5,120 nt of DNA. It comes from an uncultured Lentisphaeraceae bacterium (GTDB lineage Bacteria; Verrucomicrobiota; Kiritimatiellia; RFP12; DVOR01). Each line of letters opens with the position of its first letter. Within the stretch, counting starts at the first letter, position 1. The stretch lies in NCBI GenBank assembly GCA_937892925.1, contig CALBHX010000113.1:1-5120 (forward strand), written 5' to 3'. The notes beneath the pieces were generated by a model. The model worked only from the letters and a program-made list of their open reading frames with translations. It did not search any database and was not told the origin of the DNA. The position numbers were made by a program, and so were the translations under genes. Positions 1 through 5,120 of this stretch are shown piece after piece.

Positions 1-616
1 ACATCGGAAGGGACGTACCACTGAAGAAAAAATTGCGAATCGTTTCGGGATGGCCAACCCTGACGGTTATCGCAAAGCCATGCGCATCATGCGGTTAGCA
101 GAAAAATTCCACCTGCCTATAGTCTCCCTTGTTGACACCTCTGGCGCATTTCCAGGGTTGGATGCGGAGGCACGGGGACAAGCAGAAGCGATAGCCAAAA
201 ATCTCGCTGACATGTCAGTATTGAAAACTCCGATTATTGTAGTTGTTACAGGTGAAGGCGGTTCTGGAGGAGCGCTCGGAATCGCAGTTGGCGACCGAAT
301 TCTTATGTTGGAACACGCCATCTATTCTGTCATAAGCCCAGAGGGGTGTGCTTCAATCTTATGGCGTGATGGTAAAATGGCACCCGTTGCAGCTGAAGCT
401 CTGAAATTGACTTCTGGATGGTTAAAAAAGTTAGGTATTGTGGACGAAGTAATTCCCGAGCCAAAAGGTGGTGCACATAAAGCTCCTGGTAAGACTATTC
501 TTGAAGTAAAAAAAGCAATTTTAAAAGCCATCAAAGAACTCAAGAAAGTCCCAATTGAACAATTGACTGAAAAGCGTTACGCCAAGTTCGCCGCAATGGG
601 ACGGTTCGAAAAGTGA
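1..616 (+). CDS. accA: Acetyl-CoA carboxylase carboxyltransferase subunit alpha (3' part, start outside window)
   Basis: The last 204 codons of AccA are present; the reading frame is open from the left edge (first full codon at 2) and stops with TGA at 614-616. AccA pairs with AccD to move the carboxyl group from carboxybiotin-BCCP to acetyl-CoA, giving malonyl-CoA, the first committed step of fatty acid synthesis in the cytoplasm. Seen in the sequence, numbered from the first full codon: the HRKGR segment at the edge, FGMANPDGYRKA (about 15-26), DTSGAFPG (45-52, matching the family DTPGAYPG), the glycine-rich GEGGSGGAL (84-92) typical of the crotonase-fold carboxyltransferase, and ISPEGCASILW (111-121). 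The C-terminus is Lys-rich. An internal ATG at 50 is not the start, because conserved AccA sequence continues upstream of it. About the first third of the protein (roughly 110-120 residues in the family) lies outside the window. The ELM1-like gene follows after 10 nt. Confidence 0.97.
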   Translation, partial: HRKGRTTEEKIANRFGMANPDGYRKAMRIMRLAEKFHLPIVSLVDTSGAFPGLDAEARGQAEAIAKNLADMSVLKTPIIVVVTGEGGSGGALGIAVGDRILMLEHAIYSVISPEGCASILWRDGKMAPVAAEALKLTSGWLKKLGIVDEVIPEPKGGAHKAPGKTILEVKKAILKAIKELKKVPIEQLTEKRYAKFAAMGRFEK

Positions 617-617
617 T

Positions 618-620
618 AGG
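618..620 (+). promoter_or_regulatory. Weak Shine-Dalgarno for the ELM1-like gene
   Basis: AGG sits 6 nt before the ATG at 627 and directly follows the accA stop codon (TGATAGG, 614-620). It is short, but the spacing is right and it supports the ATG at 627. The close spacing suggests translational coupling to accA (inference). Confidence 0.4.
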
Positions 621-626
621 TATATC

Positions 627-1583
627 ATGTCTTATGCGCTGATTCTTTCTGACGGGAAACCAGGGCATGAAAATCAGTCCAAGGCTCTTGCAGAGGGTCT
701 TGGACTGCCGTTTAAGATTATTCCCTGTATTTATCCGTCTCGTTTGTATAAAGCTCTTTCCTATGGATTCGATGCCATAAGACGTTATCCCGATTTAACG
801 CGATGCGATGATTCTATTAAACACGCAACTGCAATAGAACGACCCTCTTTTCTAATTGGAACTGGTTCTAACACTTTCCTTTCGCTTAAACGATTAAAAC
901 ACAAACTTCGAATCCCTTGTGCGGCGATTCTGATGCCTCGTGGATATCGACTCAACGATTTTGATGTTATTCTCGCGCCAGCCTTCGACCTTCCGCCGAA
1001 CCGAGAAAATATTAAGCCTATTCCAACAAACCTTACGCCTGTGCGCCCAGATTTCTATAGCGAACAAACACACGCCTTTTTCCTCCGTTATACACCAAAA
1101 TGTCGGAGAGCTGTCGGTGTCATCATTGGAGGGAGGAATGCGTTCGCCGATGTTTCTCCCAGTTGGTTAGAAAATCGATTAAAAGAAATTTTCGCTGCCA
1201 CAGCAAATTACGAGCATTGGGTCACCACGTCCAGACGAACATCTCCAGAGGCAGAGGCAATACTGAGTCAGTTTCCGTTTGACTATACCCTTCGTTTTTC
1301 ACAAGATCATTTTAATCCGATTCCTGCGTTTGTGACACAATGTGAGCATATATTTGTCACGGCGGAATCCACCGGGATGTTAAGTGAAGTCGTTGCTAAT
1401 GGAACAAGTGCTGTCGAAATACTAGACAACTTGCCCCCTAACGCTGGGAAATTTTCACGATTTATAGAAGAACTCTGTACAAACAGGTATGCTCATCGAT
1501 TTGATGGTTCTCTTGGGAATGCCCGTAAAAAGGTCAATCTCTCTCCATTGTTTTCTTCAATCCGCGAACAATTTGGCTTTTAA
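627..1583 (+). CDS. ELM1-family protein (DUF1022, mitochondrial fission ELM1-like)
   Basis: This 318-residue protein matches my recollection of the ELM1/DUF1022 family (Pfam Mito_fiss_Elm1), named for the plant mitochondrial fission factor ELM1 and found in many Gram-negative bacteria. The family is thought to have a GT-B glycosyltransferase-like fold; no bacterial reaction is known to me. Family-type motifs seen: LSDGKPGHENQS at 7-18, a GTGSNT loop at 78-83, GGRNAF at 168-173 starting the second half, TTSRRTSPEAE at 200-210, and FVTAESTGMLSE at 243-254, which resembles the nucleotide-sugar-binding end of GT-B enzymes. There is no signal peptide or clear membrane segment, so a cytoplasmic or peripheral protein is likely. 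The ATG at 627 is chosen because the DGKPGHENQ motif begins only eight residues in and an AGG lies 6 nt upstream. It starts 10 nt after accA and ends 28 nt before ribE, so it is probably in the same operon. A role in envelope glycan or lipid chemistry is a guess from fold and from the accA neighbour only. Confidence 0.85.
   Translation: MSYALILSDGKPGHENQSKALAEGLGLPFKIIPCIYPSRLYKALSYGFDAIRRYPDLTRCDDSIKHATAIERPSFLIGTGSNTFLSLKRLKHKLRIPCAAILMPRGYRLNDFDVILAPAFDLPPNRENIKPIPTNLTPVRPDFYSEQTHAFFLRYTPKCRRAVGVIIGGRNAFADVSPSWLENRLKEIFAATANYEHWVTTSRRTSPEAEAILSQFPFDYTLRFSQDHFNPIPAFVTQCEHIFVTAESTGMLSEVVANGTSAVEILDNLPPNAGKFSRFIEELCTNRYAHRFDGSLGNARKKVNLSPLFSSIREQFGF
675..707 (+). repeat. Strong inverted repeat inside the ELM1-like gene
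   Basis: CAGTCCAAG (675-683) is perfectly complementary to CTTGGACTG (699-707). Pairing continues inward for five more pairs (684-688 with 694-698, two of them G-U), giving a predicted 14-bp RNA stem with a 5-nt TGCAG loop. It lies about 50 nt after the start codon, over codons 17-27. No T-tract follows, so it is not a classical terminator. It may be chance or an RNA structure within the message. Confidence 0.6.
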
Positions 1584-1611
1584 CACAATCGACATAAGTT
1601 TTGCATCACCC

Positions 1612-2253
1612 ATGTTCACCGGTCTAATTCAATGTATAGGCGTTCTCCGTGGTCGTTATACACGTGGATCGGGGGCGACGTTGTCTATTATGGCGCCAGC
1701 CATTTTTTCAAAAGAAGATCCTCTCATCTTAGGTGAAAGTATTGCCGTCAATGGAGCTTGTTTAACTGTCTCCCATATCTATTCAGACGGTTTTGAAGCC
1801 AATGTTCTCGAAGAAACTTTAAAATGCACGATGTTCTCCAAAATAGTCAGAGACAATCGTGTCAACCTCGAGCGTGCCCTGCGGGTTGGCGAGCGGTTAG
1901 GCGGGCATTTTGTATCTGGCCATGTAGATGAGGTTGGCACCTTGTTAGAACGCCGCCCTGTTGGGTGTGATTTTATCTTTCGTATTGGGTGTTCGCAGAC
2001 TTTTGCCAATGGAACTATTCGAAAAGGATCCGTTGCATTGTCCGGAGTTAGTCTAACAGTTTCAGACGTTGGAACCAACTGGTTTGAAGTTGCACTTATC
2101 CCAACAACACTGCGTGAAACAACGTTGGGATTACTTTCCCCAGGCGAACCGCTTAATCTAGAGGCCGATATTATCGGCCTCTATGTGAGACAAGCTCTCG
2201 GGCACCGGAACTTATCGCTTGAACAATTAATTGCCGCAGGTTTTACAGATTAG
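1612..2253 (+). CDS. ribE: Riboflavin synthase (alpha chain)
   Basis: This 213-residue protein, the same length as E. coli RibC, catalyses the dismutation of two 6,7-dimethyl-8-ribityllumazine molecules to riboflavin and a pyrimidinedione, the last step of riboflavin synthesis, in the cytoplasm. Both lumazine-binding repeats are visible. Repeat 1 has MFTGLIQ (1-7), GESIAVNGACLTV (41-53) and ETL (68-70); GGHFVSGHVD (97-106) begins repeat 2, which continues with KGSVALSGVSLTV (138-150) and IPTTLRETTL (163-172). Residues aligning by eye with known active-site positions of the E. coli enzyme are kept: C50, H104, S147, T149 and D186. S144 replaces an Asp often seen before GVSLTV. The frame stays open upstream to an ATG at 1489 inside the preceding gene, but the near-universal MFTG N-terminus places the start at 1612. 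No Shine-Dalgarno is evident before it. The gene begins 28 nt after the ELM1-like gene and ends 13 nt before pgi. The same enzyme is called ribC or ribB in some species. Confidence 0.96.
   Translation: MFTGLIQCIGVLRGRYTRGSGATLSIMAPAIFSKEDPLILGESIAVNGACLTVSHIYSDGFEANVLEETLKCTMFSKIVRDNRVNLERALRVGERLGGHFVSGHVDEVGTLLERRPVGCDFIFRIGCSQTFANGTIRKGSVALSGVSLTVSDVGTNWFEVALIPTTLRETTLGLLSPGEPLNLEADIIGLYVRQALGHRNLSLEQLIAAGFTD
2098..2131 (+). repeat. 8-bp inverted repeat near the 3' end of ribE
   Basis: ATCCCAAC (2098-2105) is complementary to GTTGGGAT (2124-2131), with an 18-nt loop that itself holds CAC-TGC-GTG (2109-2117). It lies 27 nt before the stronger repeat at 2159-2183. Alone it is modest and could be chance. 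Confidence 0.35.
2159..2183 (+). repeat. Perfect 11-bp inverted repeat near the 3' end of ribE
   Basis: TAGAGGCCGAT (2159-2169) and ATCGGCCTCTA (2173-2183) are exact reverse complements around a 3-nt ATT loop. The DNA encodes LEADIIGLY (residues 183-191 of riboflavin synthase), including the probable active-site D186. It ends 83 nt before the pgi start codon. No T-tract follows, so a rho-independent terminator is unlikely. A message-processing, attenuating or protein-binding site is possible but unproven. Confidence 0.65.
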
Positions 2254-2259
2254 AAAGGA
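2254..2259 (+). promoter_or_regulatory. Ribosome binding site of pgi
   Basis: AAAGGA lies 7 nt before the ATG at 2267, immediately after the ribE stop. It decides the start: the frame extends upstream to a TTG at 2231, but that codon lies within ribE, has no such site, and adds 12 residues not expected in PGI. The same AAAGGA precedes pyrF. Confidence 0.8.
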
Positions 2260-2266
2260 TTGTCCT

Positions 2267-3877
2267 ATGGACACAGATACGGCTGAGCAGTTGGAAGGGC
2301 AAATCGAAAGCCACGACTTAAAACTTAAAGAATTATTCGCGACAGACCCCGGGCGCGCAGCGAAAATGACTGTTTCCGCAGCCGGATGGACATTAGACTA
2401 CTCAAAAAACCTTCTTGACACACAAACACTCACGCTGTTGCTCAAATTAGCTGAAAAAGCAAATCTGAAAACAGAAATTGAGAATATGTTTACAGGCAAA
2501 CATATCAATCAAACAGAGAATCGAGCCGTTCTTCATACCGCGTTACGAAGCTCAAAAACAACAGGTCTAATTGTCGATGGGCAAGATGTATATGCAGACG
2601 TTCATACTGTCCTAAATAAGATGTATGCATTTGCTACACGTATCAGGACAGGCGAATGGTTGGGATATACCGGGAAACGAATTAAGTACGTTGTCAATAT
2701 CGGAATTGGAGGTTCAGACTTGGGGCCAGCAATGGCCTATCAGGCTCTTCTCCCTTATTCCAAGCGTACATTAAAGTGTTTCTTTGTCTCTAATGTTGAT
2801 GCTACACATATAGCAGAGACACTTCTGCAAGTGAAAGCAGACCAGACATTATTCATTATCGCTTCAAAAACCTTCACCACACAGGAGACCATGACAAATG
2901 CCCAAACTGCGCGGGCTTGGCTTGTGAGTAAACTTGGAGAAGCCGCAGTTGCGAAACATTTTGTCGCAGTCAGTACCAATGCTTCAAAAGTTGCAGAGTT
3001 CGGAATTAACCCGGATAATATGTTTGTTTTTTGGGATTGGGTTGGTGGACGTTACTCATTACCCTCGGCTATCGGTCTCTCCTTAGTATTAGCTATCGGG
3101 CCACGGAACTTTAAACGTTTCCTTTCCGGCTATGAGGCCATGGACAAACATTTCAGAACCGCTCCATTCAAACGCAACATGCCGGTTCTTATGGCTCTGA
3201 TTGGAATCCTATATTCCAACGGGTACGGAGCAGATACTTACGCTGTATTGCCCTACGATCAATATCTTGTAAGATTTCCTGCCTATTTACAACAACTGGA
3301 TATGGAAAGTAACGGTAAATCTGTTACACGCGATGGACAACCAGTAGAATACATGACTGGCCCTATCGTATGGGGAGAACCCGGGACCAATGGCCAGCAT
3401 GCGTTCTACCAACTCATTCACCAGGGAACACGCCTCATTCCTGCAGACTTCATTGGTTTTTGCAAGAGTCATAATCCAATTGGCGATCACCATGCCAAAC
3501 TAATGGCCAACTTCTTTGCACAAACGGAGGCCTTAGCTTTTGGAAAAACTGCAGACCAATGCCGTGCCGAGGGAACTCCGGAAACACTAATACCCTTTAA
3601 AACTTTCGTAGGCAATCATCCCACCAACACGTTACTTGCCAATGAGTTGACCCCTAAGACATTGGGAGCCCTGATCGCGCTTTACGAACATAAAGTCTTC
3701 ACTCAGGGAATCATTTGGAACATCTTTTCATTTGATCAATGGGGTGTTGAACTTGGTAAAGTATTGGCTGGTAAAATTCTAAAGGAATTGAACAATACCT
3801 CACTTCCATTACATCACGACAGCTCTACGAATGCGTTAATCATGCGTTACCGAGCTGCACAGCAGATCGTTGATTGA
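2267..3877 (+). CDS. pgi: Glucose-6-phosphate isomerase
   Basis: This 536-residue enzyme interconverts glucose 6-phosphate and fructose 6-phosphate in glycolysis and gluconeogenesis, in the cytoplasm. It is the long PGI type (E. coli, 549 aa) rather than the short form of about 450 aa found in Firmicutes. Motifs in order: DYSKN (44-48), INQTENRAVLH (80-90), the phosphate-binding GIGGSDLGP (146-154) and SKTFTTQET (200-208), PGI signature 1 DWVGGRYSLPSAIG (257-270), and signature 2 GIIWNIFSFDQWGVELGK (481-498). The catalytic residues are all present by eye alignment to E. coli E355, H386 and K514: E347 in LDMESNGK, H378 in TNGQHAFYQ and K498 in VELGK. The gene looks intact and functional. The ATG at 2267 is preceded by AAAGGA at 7 nt. 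It follows ribE by 13 nt, which suggests one transcript, and is separated from tsaC by 69 nt. Confidence 0.98.
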   Translation: MDTDTAEQLEGQIESHDLKLKELFATDPGRAAKMTVSAAGWTLDYSKNLLDTQTLTLLLKLAEKANLKTEIENMFTGKHINQTENRAVLHTALRSSKTTGLIVDGQDVYADVHTVLNKMYAFATRIRTGEWLGYTGKRIKYVVNIGIGGSDLGPAMAYQALLPYSKRTLKCFFVSNVDATHIAETLLQVKADQTLFIIASKTFTTQETMTNAQTARAWLVSKLGEAAVAKHFVAVSTNASKVAEFGINPDNMFVFWDWVGGRYSLPSAIGLSLVLAIGPRNFKRFLSGYEAMDKHFRTAPFKRNMPVLMALIGILYSNGYGADTYAVLPYDQYLVRFPAYLQQLDMESNGKSVTRDGQPVEYMTGPIVWGEPGTNGQHAFYQLIHQGTRLIPADFIGFCKSHNPIGDHHAKLMANFFAQTEALAFGKTADQCRAEGTPETLIPFKTFVGNHPTNTLLANELTPKTLGALIALYEHKVFTQGIIWNIFSFDQWGVELGKVLAGKILKELNNTSLPLHHDSSTNALIMRYRAAQQIVD

Positions 3878-3946
3878 GACACTCTCGGCTTTTCAGCCAT
3901 CATCTTCGTAACAGAAGATCTGACGTATCACTTCAAGCCCCACAAA
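3878..3946 (+). other. Intergenic gap pgi-tsaC with weak hairpins
   Basis: This 69-nt gap is the longest in the window. It holds two small inverted repeats: GGCT-TTTC-AGCC (3887-3898) and ATCTTC-GTAACA-GAAGAT (3902-3919). TCAG (3893-3896) and CTGA (3920-3923) could extend the second one across a 5-nt bulge. No run of T follows, so it is not a good rho-independent terminator. I found no convincing -35/-10 pair and no Shine-Dalgarno ahead of tsaC. Whether transcription ends, pauses or starts here cannot be told from the sequence. Confidence 0.35.
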
Positions 3947-4534
3947 ATGACACTATTGCCTTTTAATGACGATGTTATTACTCCTGTTGCAAGGCTTTTA
4001 TGCTCTGGAGGTGTAGTCATCCTTCCAACAGACACCGTCTATGGCGTAGCTTGTCATCCAGCTTTTCCACAAGCTCTGGAGCGCATTCGCCAAATGAAAC
4101 GGCGTGACGCATCGAAACCATTCCAACTGCTTGCCGCCAATATCGACGCTGTTTGGGCCAATGGTGCGATCCATCTACCGCAGGCAGATCGATTCATTAC
4201 AGCCTGGCCCGGGGCACTCACGTTGATTCTCCCCACTGTCGATGGACGAACAGAAGGGTATCGGATTCCGGATGCGCCGCGTTTATGTGCCCTACTGAAT
4301 CAATGTGGAGGATGTTTGCGGTGTACAAGTGTCAATATCAGTGGCGAACCTCCCGCTATAGATGCCTCGCAAGCCGCACGTGCATTAGGAGCGTCCGTAG
4401 ACCTTATCCTTGATGGTGGCTCAGCACACCTTGGTATCGCCTCAACCGTTATCCGTTGTACAGATGCACATACAGAGCCCAACCTCCTCAGACAAGGTGC
4501 TATACATTTTCCAGATATGAACCTAAACGCGTAA
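3947..4534 (+). CDS. tsaC: Threonylcarbamoyl-AMP synthase, TsaC/YrdC/Sua5 family
   Basis: This 195-residue, single-domain YrdC-type protein has the length of TsaC and lacks the extra C-terminal domain of Sua5 (about 340 aa). The family makes L-threonylcarbamoyladenylate from threonine, bicarbonate and ATP, which TsaB/D/E then use to build t6A37 on tRNAs reading ANN codons. Motifs seen: PTDTVYG (27-33), KRRDASKP (51-58, the K-R-x3-S-K-P site for ATP and substrate), WPGALT (87-92), YRIPDAP (105-111), CTSVNISG (126-133, usually TSANxSG), DLILDGG (152-158), STVI (166-169) and LLRQGAI (180-186). Four cysteines (114, 120, 123, 126) sit unusually close together beside the S-x-N motif. The ATG at 3947 fits the usual N-terminal length, though no Shine-Dalgarno is apparent. 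Because YrdC-domain paralogues such as YciO exist, the exact role is slightly less sure than the family. pyrF follows after 47 nt. Confidence 0.9.
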   Translation: MTLLPFNDDVITPVARLLCSGGVVILPTDTVYGVACHPAFPQALERIRQMKRRDASKPFQLLAANIDAVWANGAIHLPQADRFITAWPGALTLILPTVDGRTEGYRIPDAPRLCALLNQCGGCLRCTSVNISGEPPAIDASQAARALGASVDLILDGGSAHLGIASTVIRCTDAHTEPNLLRQGAIHFPDMNLNA

Positions 4535-4567
4535 AAATGGGCACGTTCGTCCCTTACTCAAAGAATG

Positions 4568-4573
4568 AAAGGA
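4568..4573 (+). promoter_or_regulatory. Ribosome binding site of pyrF
   Basis: AAAGGA lies 8 nt before the ATG at 4582, matching the site in front of pgi and supporting the chosen pyrF start. Confidence 0.75.
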
Positions 4574-4581
4574 TATCCCAC

Positions 4582-5120
4582 ATGGCTGAGCTCATTGTCG
4601 CATTAGATGTTGCCAACAAAGAATCTGTTATCGAAACACTCGCAACACTCGGAGATGCAGTCGATTTCTATAAAATTGGCTTGGAACTCTTCTCCGCAGA
4701 GGGACCAGATGTCGTTAGATTAGTCAAAGCCGCGGGGAAACGCGTTTTTCTTGATCTTAAACTGCACGATATTCCAAGAACAGTTGAACGAGCCGTCAAA
4801 GCTGGCGCCTCCATGGGTGTAGATTTAATGACCATTCATGCCTCCGGTGGCAGAGCCATGATTCATGCCGCCGCCGAAGCTGCCGCCGCATTTGGCAACC
4901 ACGCTCCAAAAATCCTTGCCGTTACCGCGCTCACCTCACTTGATCAGAGTGATCTTGCCGATTTAGGCATCCAACGCCCCATGCTGGAACACGTTGAAGC
5001 TATGGGATTGCTGGCTATCACGCATGGTGCCGATGGCATCGTCTGTTCTCCAAAAGAAGTCGCCAACATGAGTAAGATTCTATGCCCTGTGGTACAAGAG
5101 CGTTCCGTTGTATTCGTTAC
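4582..5120 (+). CDS. pyrF: Orotidine 5'-phosphate decarboxylase (5' part, runs off window)
   Basis: The first 179 complete codons are present and the frame is open to the right edge. The enzyme decarboxylates OMP to UMP, the last step of de novo pyrimidine synthesis, in the cytoplasm as a dimer. Seen: the N-terminal strand LIVALDV (4-10) with D9, YKIGLELF (30-37) with K31, and the core motif RVFLDLKLHDIP (54-65), which supplies D58, K60 and D63. K31, D58, K60 and D63 correspond to the charged catalytic network of the family. MTIHASGG and the following helix (about residues 90-97 onward) continue the TIM barrel, and an Ala-rich stretch lies near 4868-4892. LAVTALTSLDQ and GIVCSPKE are also family-like. 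The window ends just before the expected phosphate-binding PGIRP loop; about 50-60 residues are missing. The short bacterial type is about 230-240 aa. The start is set by AAAGGA at 8 nt. Confidence 0.96.
   Translation, partial: MAELIVALDVANKESVIETLATLGDAVDFYKIGLELFSAEGPDVVRLVKAAGKRVFLDLKLHDIPRTVERAVKAGASMGVDLMTIHASGGRAMIHAAAEAAAAFGNHAPKILAVTALTSLDQSDLADLGIQRPMLEHVEAMGLLAITHGADGIVCSPKEVANMSKILCPVVQERSVVFV

Noticed and set aside
424..430. A-AAA-AAG slippery heptamer in the accA reading frame (dnaX-type), with another A-tract at 508-514
   Set aside because: The phase is right for -1 frameshifting, but I saw no strong downstream hairpin, and the -1 frame soon reaches a stop at about 478-480. Lys-rich coding explains the A-tracts.
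67..543. Minus-strand open frames opposite accA, and similar ones opposite ribE, pgi and tsaC
   Set aside because: They are antisense shadows of conserved genes, with no recognisable protein features.
1489..1611. In-frame upstream extension of ribE to an ATG inside the ELM1-like gene
   Set aside because: Riboflavin synthase starts with MFTG at 1612, and the extension would add 41 residues with no family similarity.
2069..2080. Small palindrome GTTGG-AA-CCAAC in ribE
   Set aside because: The 2-nt loop is too tight for RNA and the site is short, so it is most likely chance.
3201..3219. 7-bp inverted repeat TTGGAAT / ATTCCAA inside pgi
   Set aside because: It is short, AT-rich and deep in a conserved coding region. 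Repeats of this size are expected by chance in 5 kb.
4539..4553. Possible hairpin GGG/CCC after the tsaC stop
   Set aside because: The stem is short and bulged and there is no T-tract, so it is not supportable as a terminator.
4866..4892. GCC-rich near-repeat in pyrF
   Set aside because: It encodes an Ala-rich helix in the expected frame, so this is codon bias in a low-complexity segment rather than a repeat element.

Overview
The window carries six protein genes, all on the plus strand, with short gaps and no sign of mobile DNA, CRISPR, tRNA or rRNA. In order they are: the 3' part of accA (acetyl-CoA carboxylase carboxyltransferase alpha), an ELM1/DUF1022-family gene, ribE (riboflavin synthase), pgi (glucose-6-phosphate isomerase), a tsaC/yrdC-type gene (threonylcarbamoyl-AMP synthase) and the 5' part of pyrF (orotidine 5'-phosphate decarboxylase). 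accA is cut by the left edge and pyrF by the right edge.

The sequence is bacterial chromosomal DNA of moderate GC (mid to high 40s percent by eye). A separate AccA subunit, a heterotrimeric-type riboflavin synthase, a long (536 aa) PGI close to the E. coli/eukaryotic type, and an ELM1-family protein all point to a Gram-negative bacterium. An alphaproteobacterium or a member of the PVC group (Verrucomicrobia, Lentisphaerae, Kiritimatiellota) would fit. The sequence alone does not settle this, and I hold the placement with low confidence.

Layout: accA ends at 616 and the ELM1-like gene starts 10 nt later. ribE follows 28 nt after that gene, and pgi 13 nt after ribE, so the first four genes look co-transcribed. 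A 69-nt gap separates pgi from tsaC and a 47-nt gap separates tsaC from pyrF. I saw no convincing promoter or rho-independent terminator in either gap, so all six may form one transcript. The genes serve unrelated core functions (fatty acid precursor supply, riboflavin, glycolysis, tRNA t6A modification, pyrimidine synthesis). They look like a housekeeping cluster rather than one pathway.

I found no new biological system. The items worth a second look are two strong inverted repeats buried in coding sequence (675-707 in the ELM1-like gene and 2159-2183 near the end of ribE), a tight cysteine cluster next to the conserved S-x-N motif of the TsaC-like protein, and the bacterial ELM1-family gene itself, whose role is unknown.
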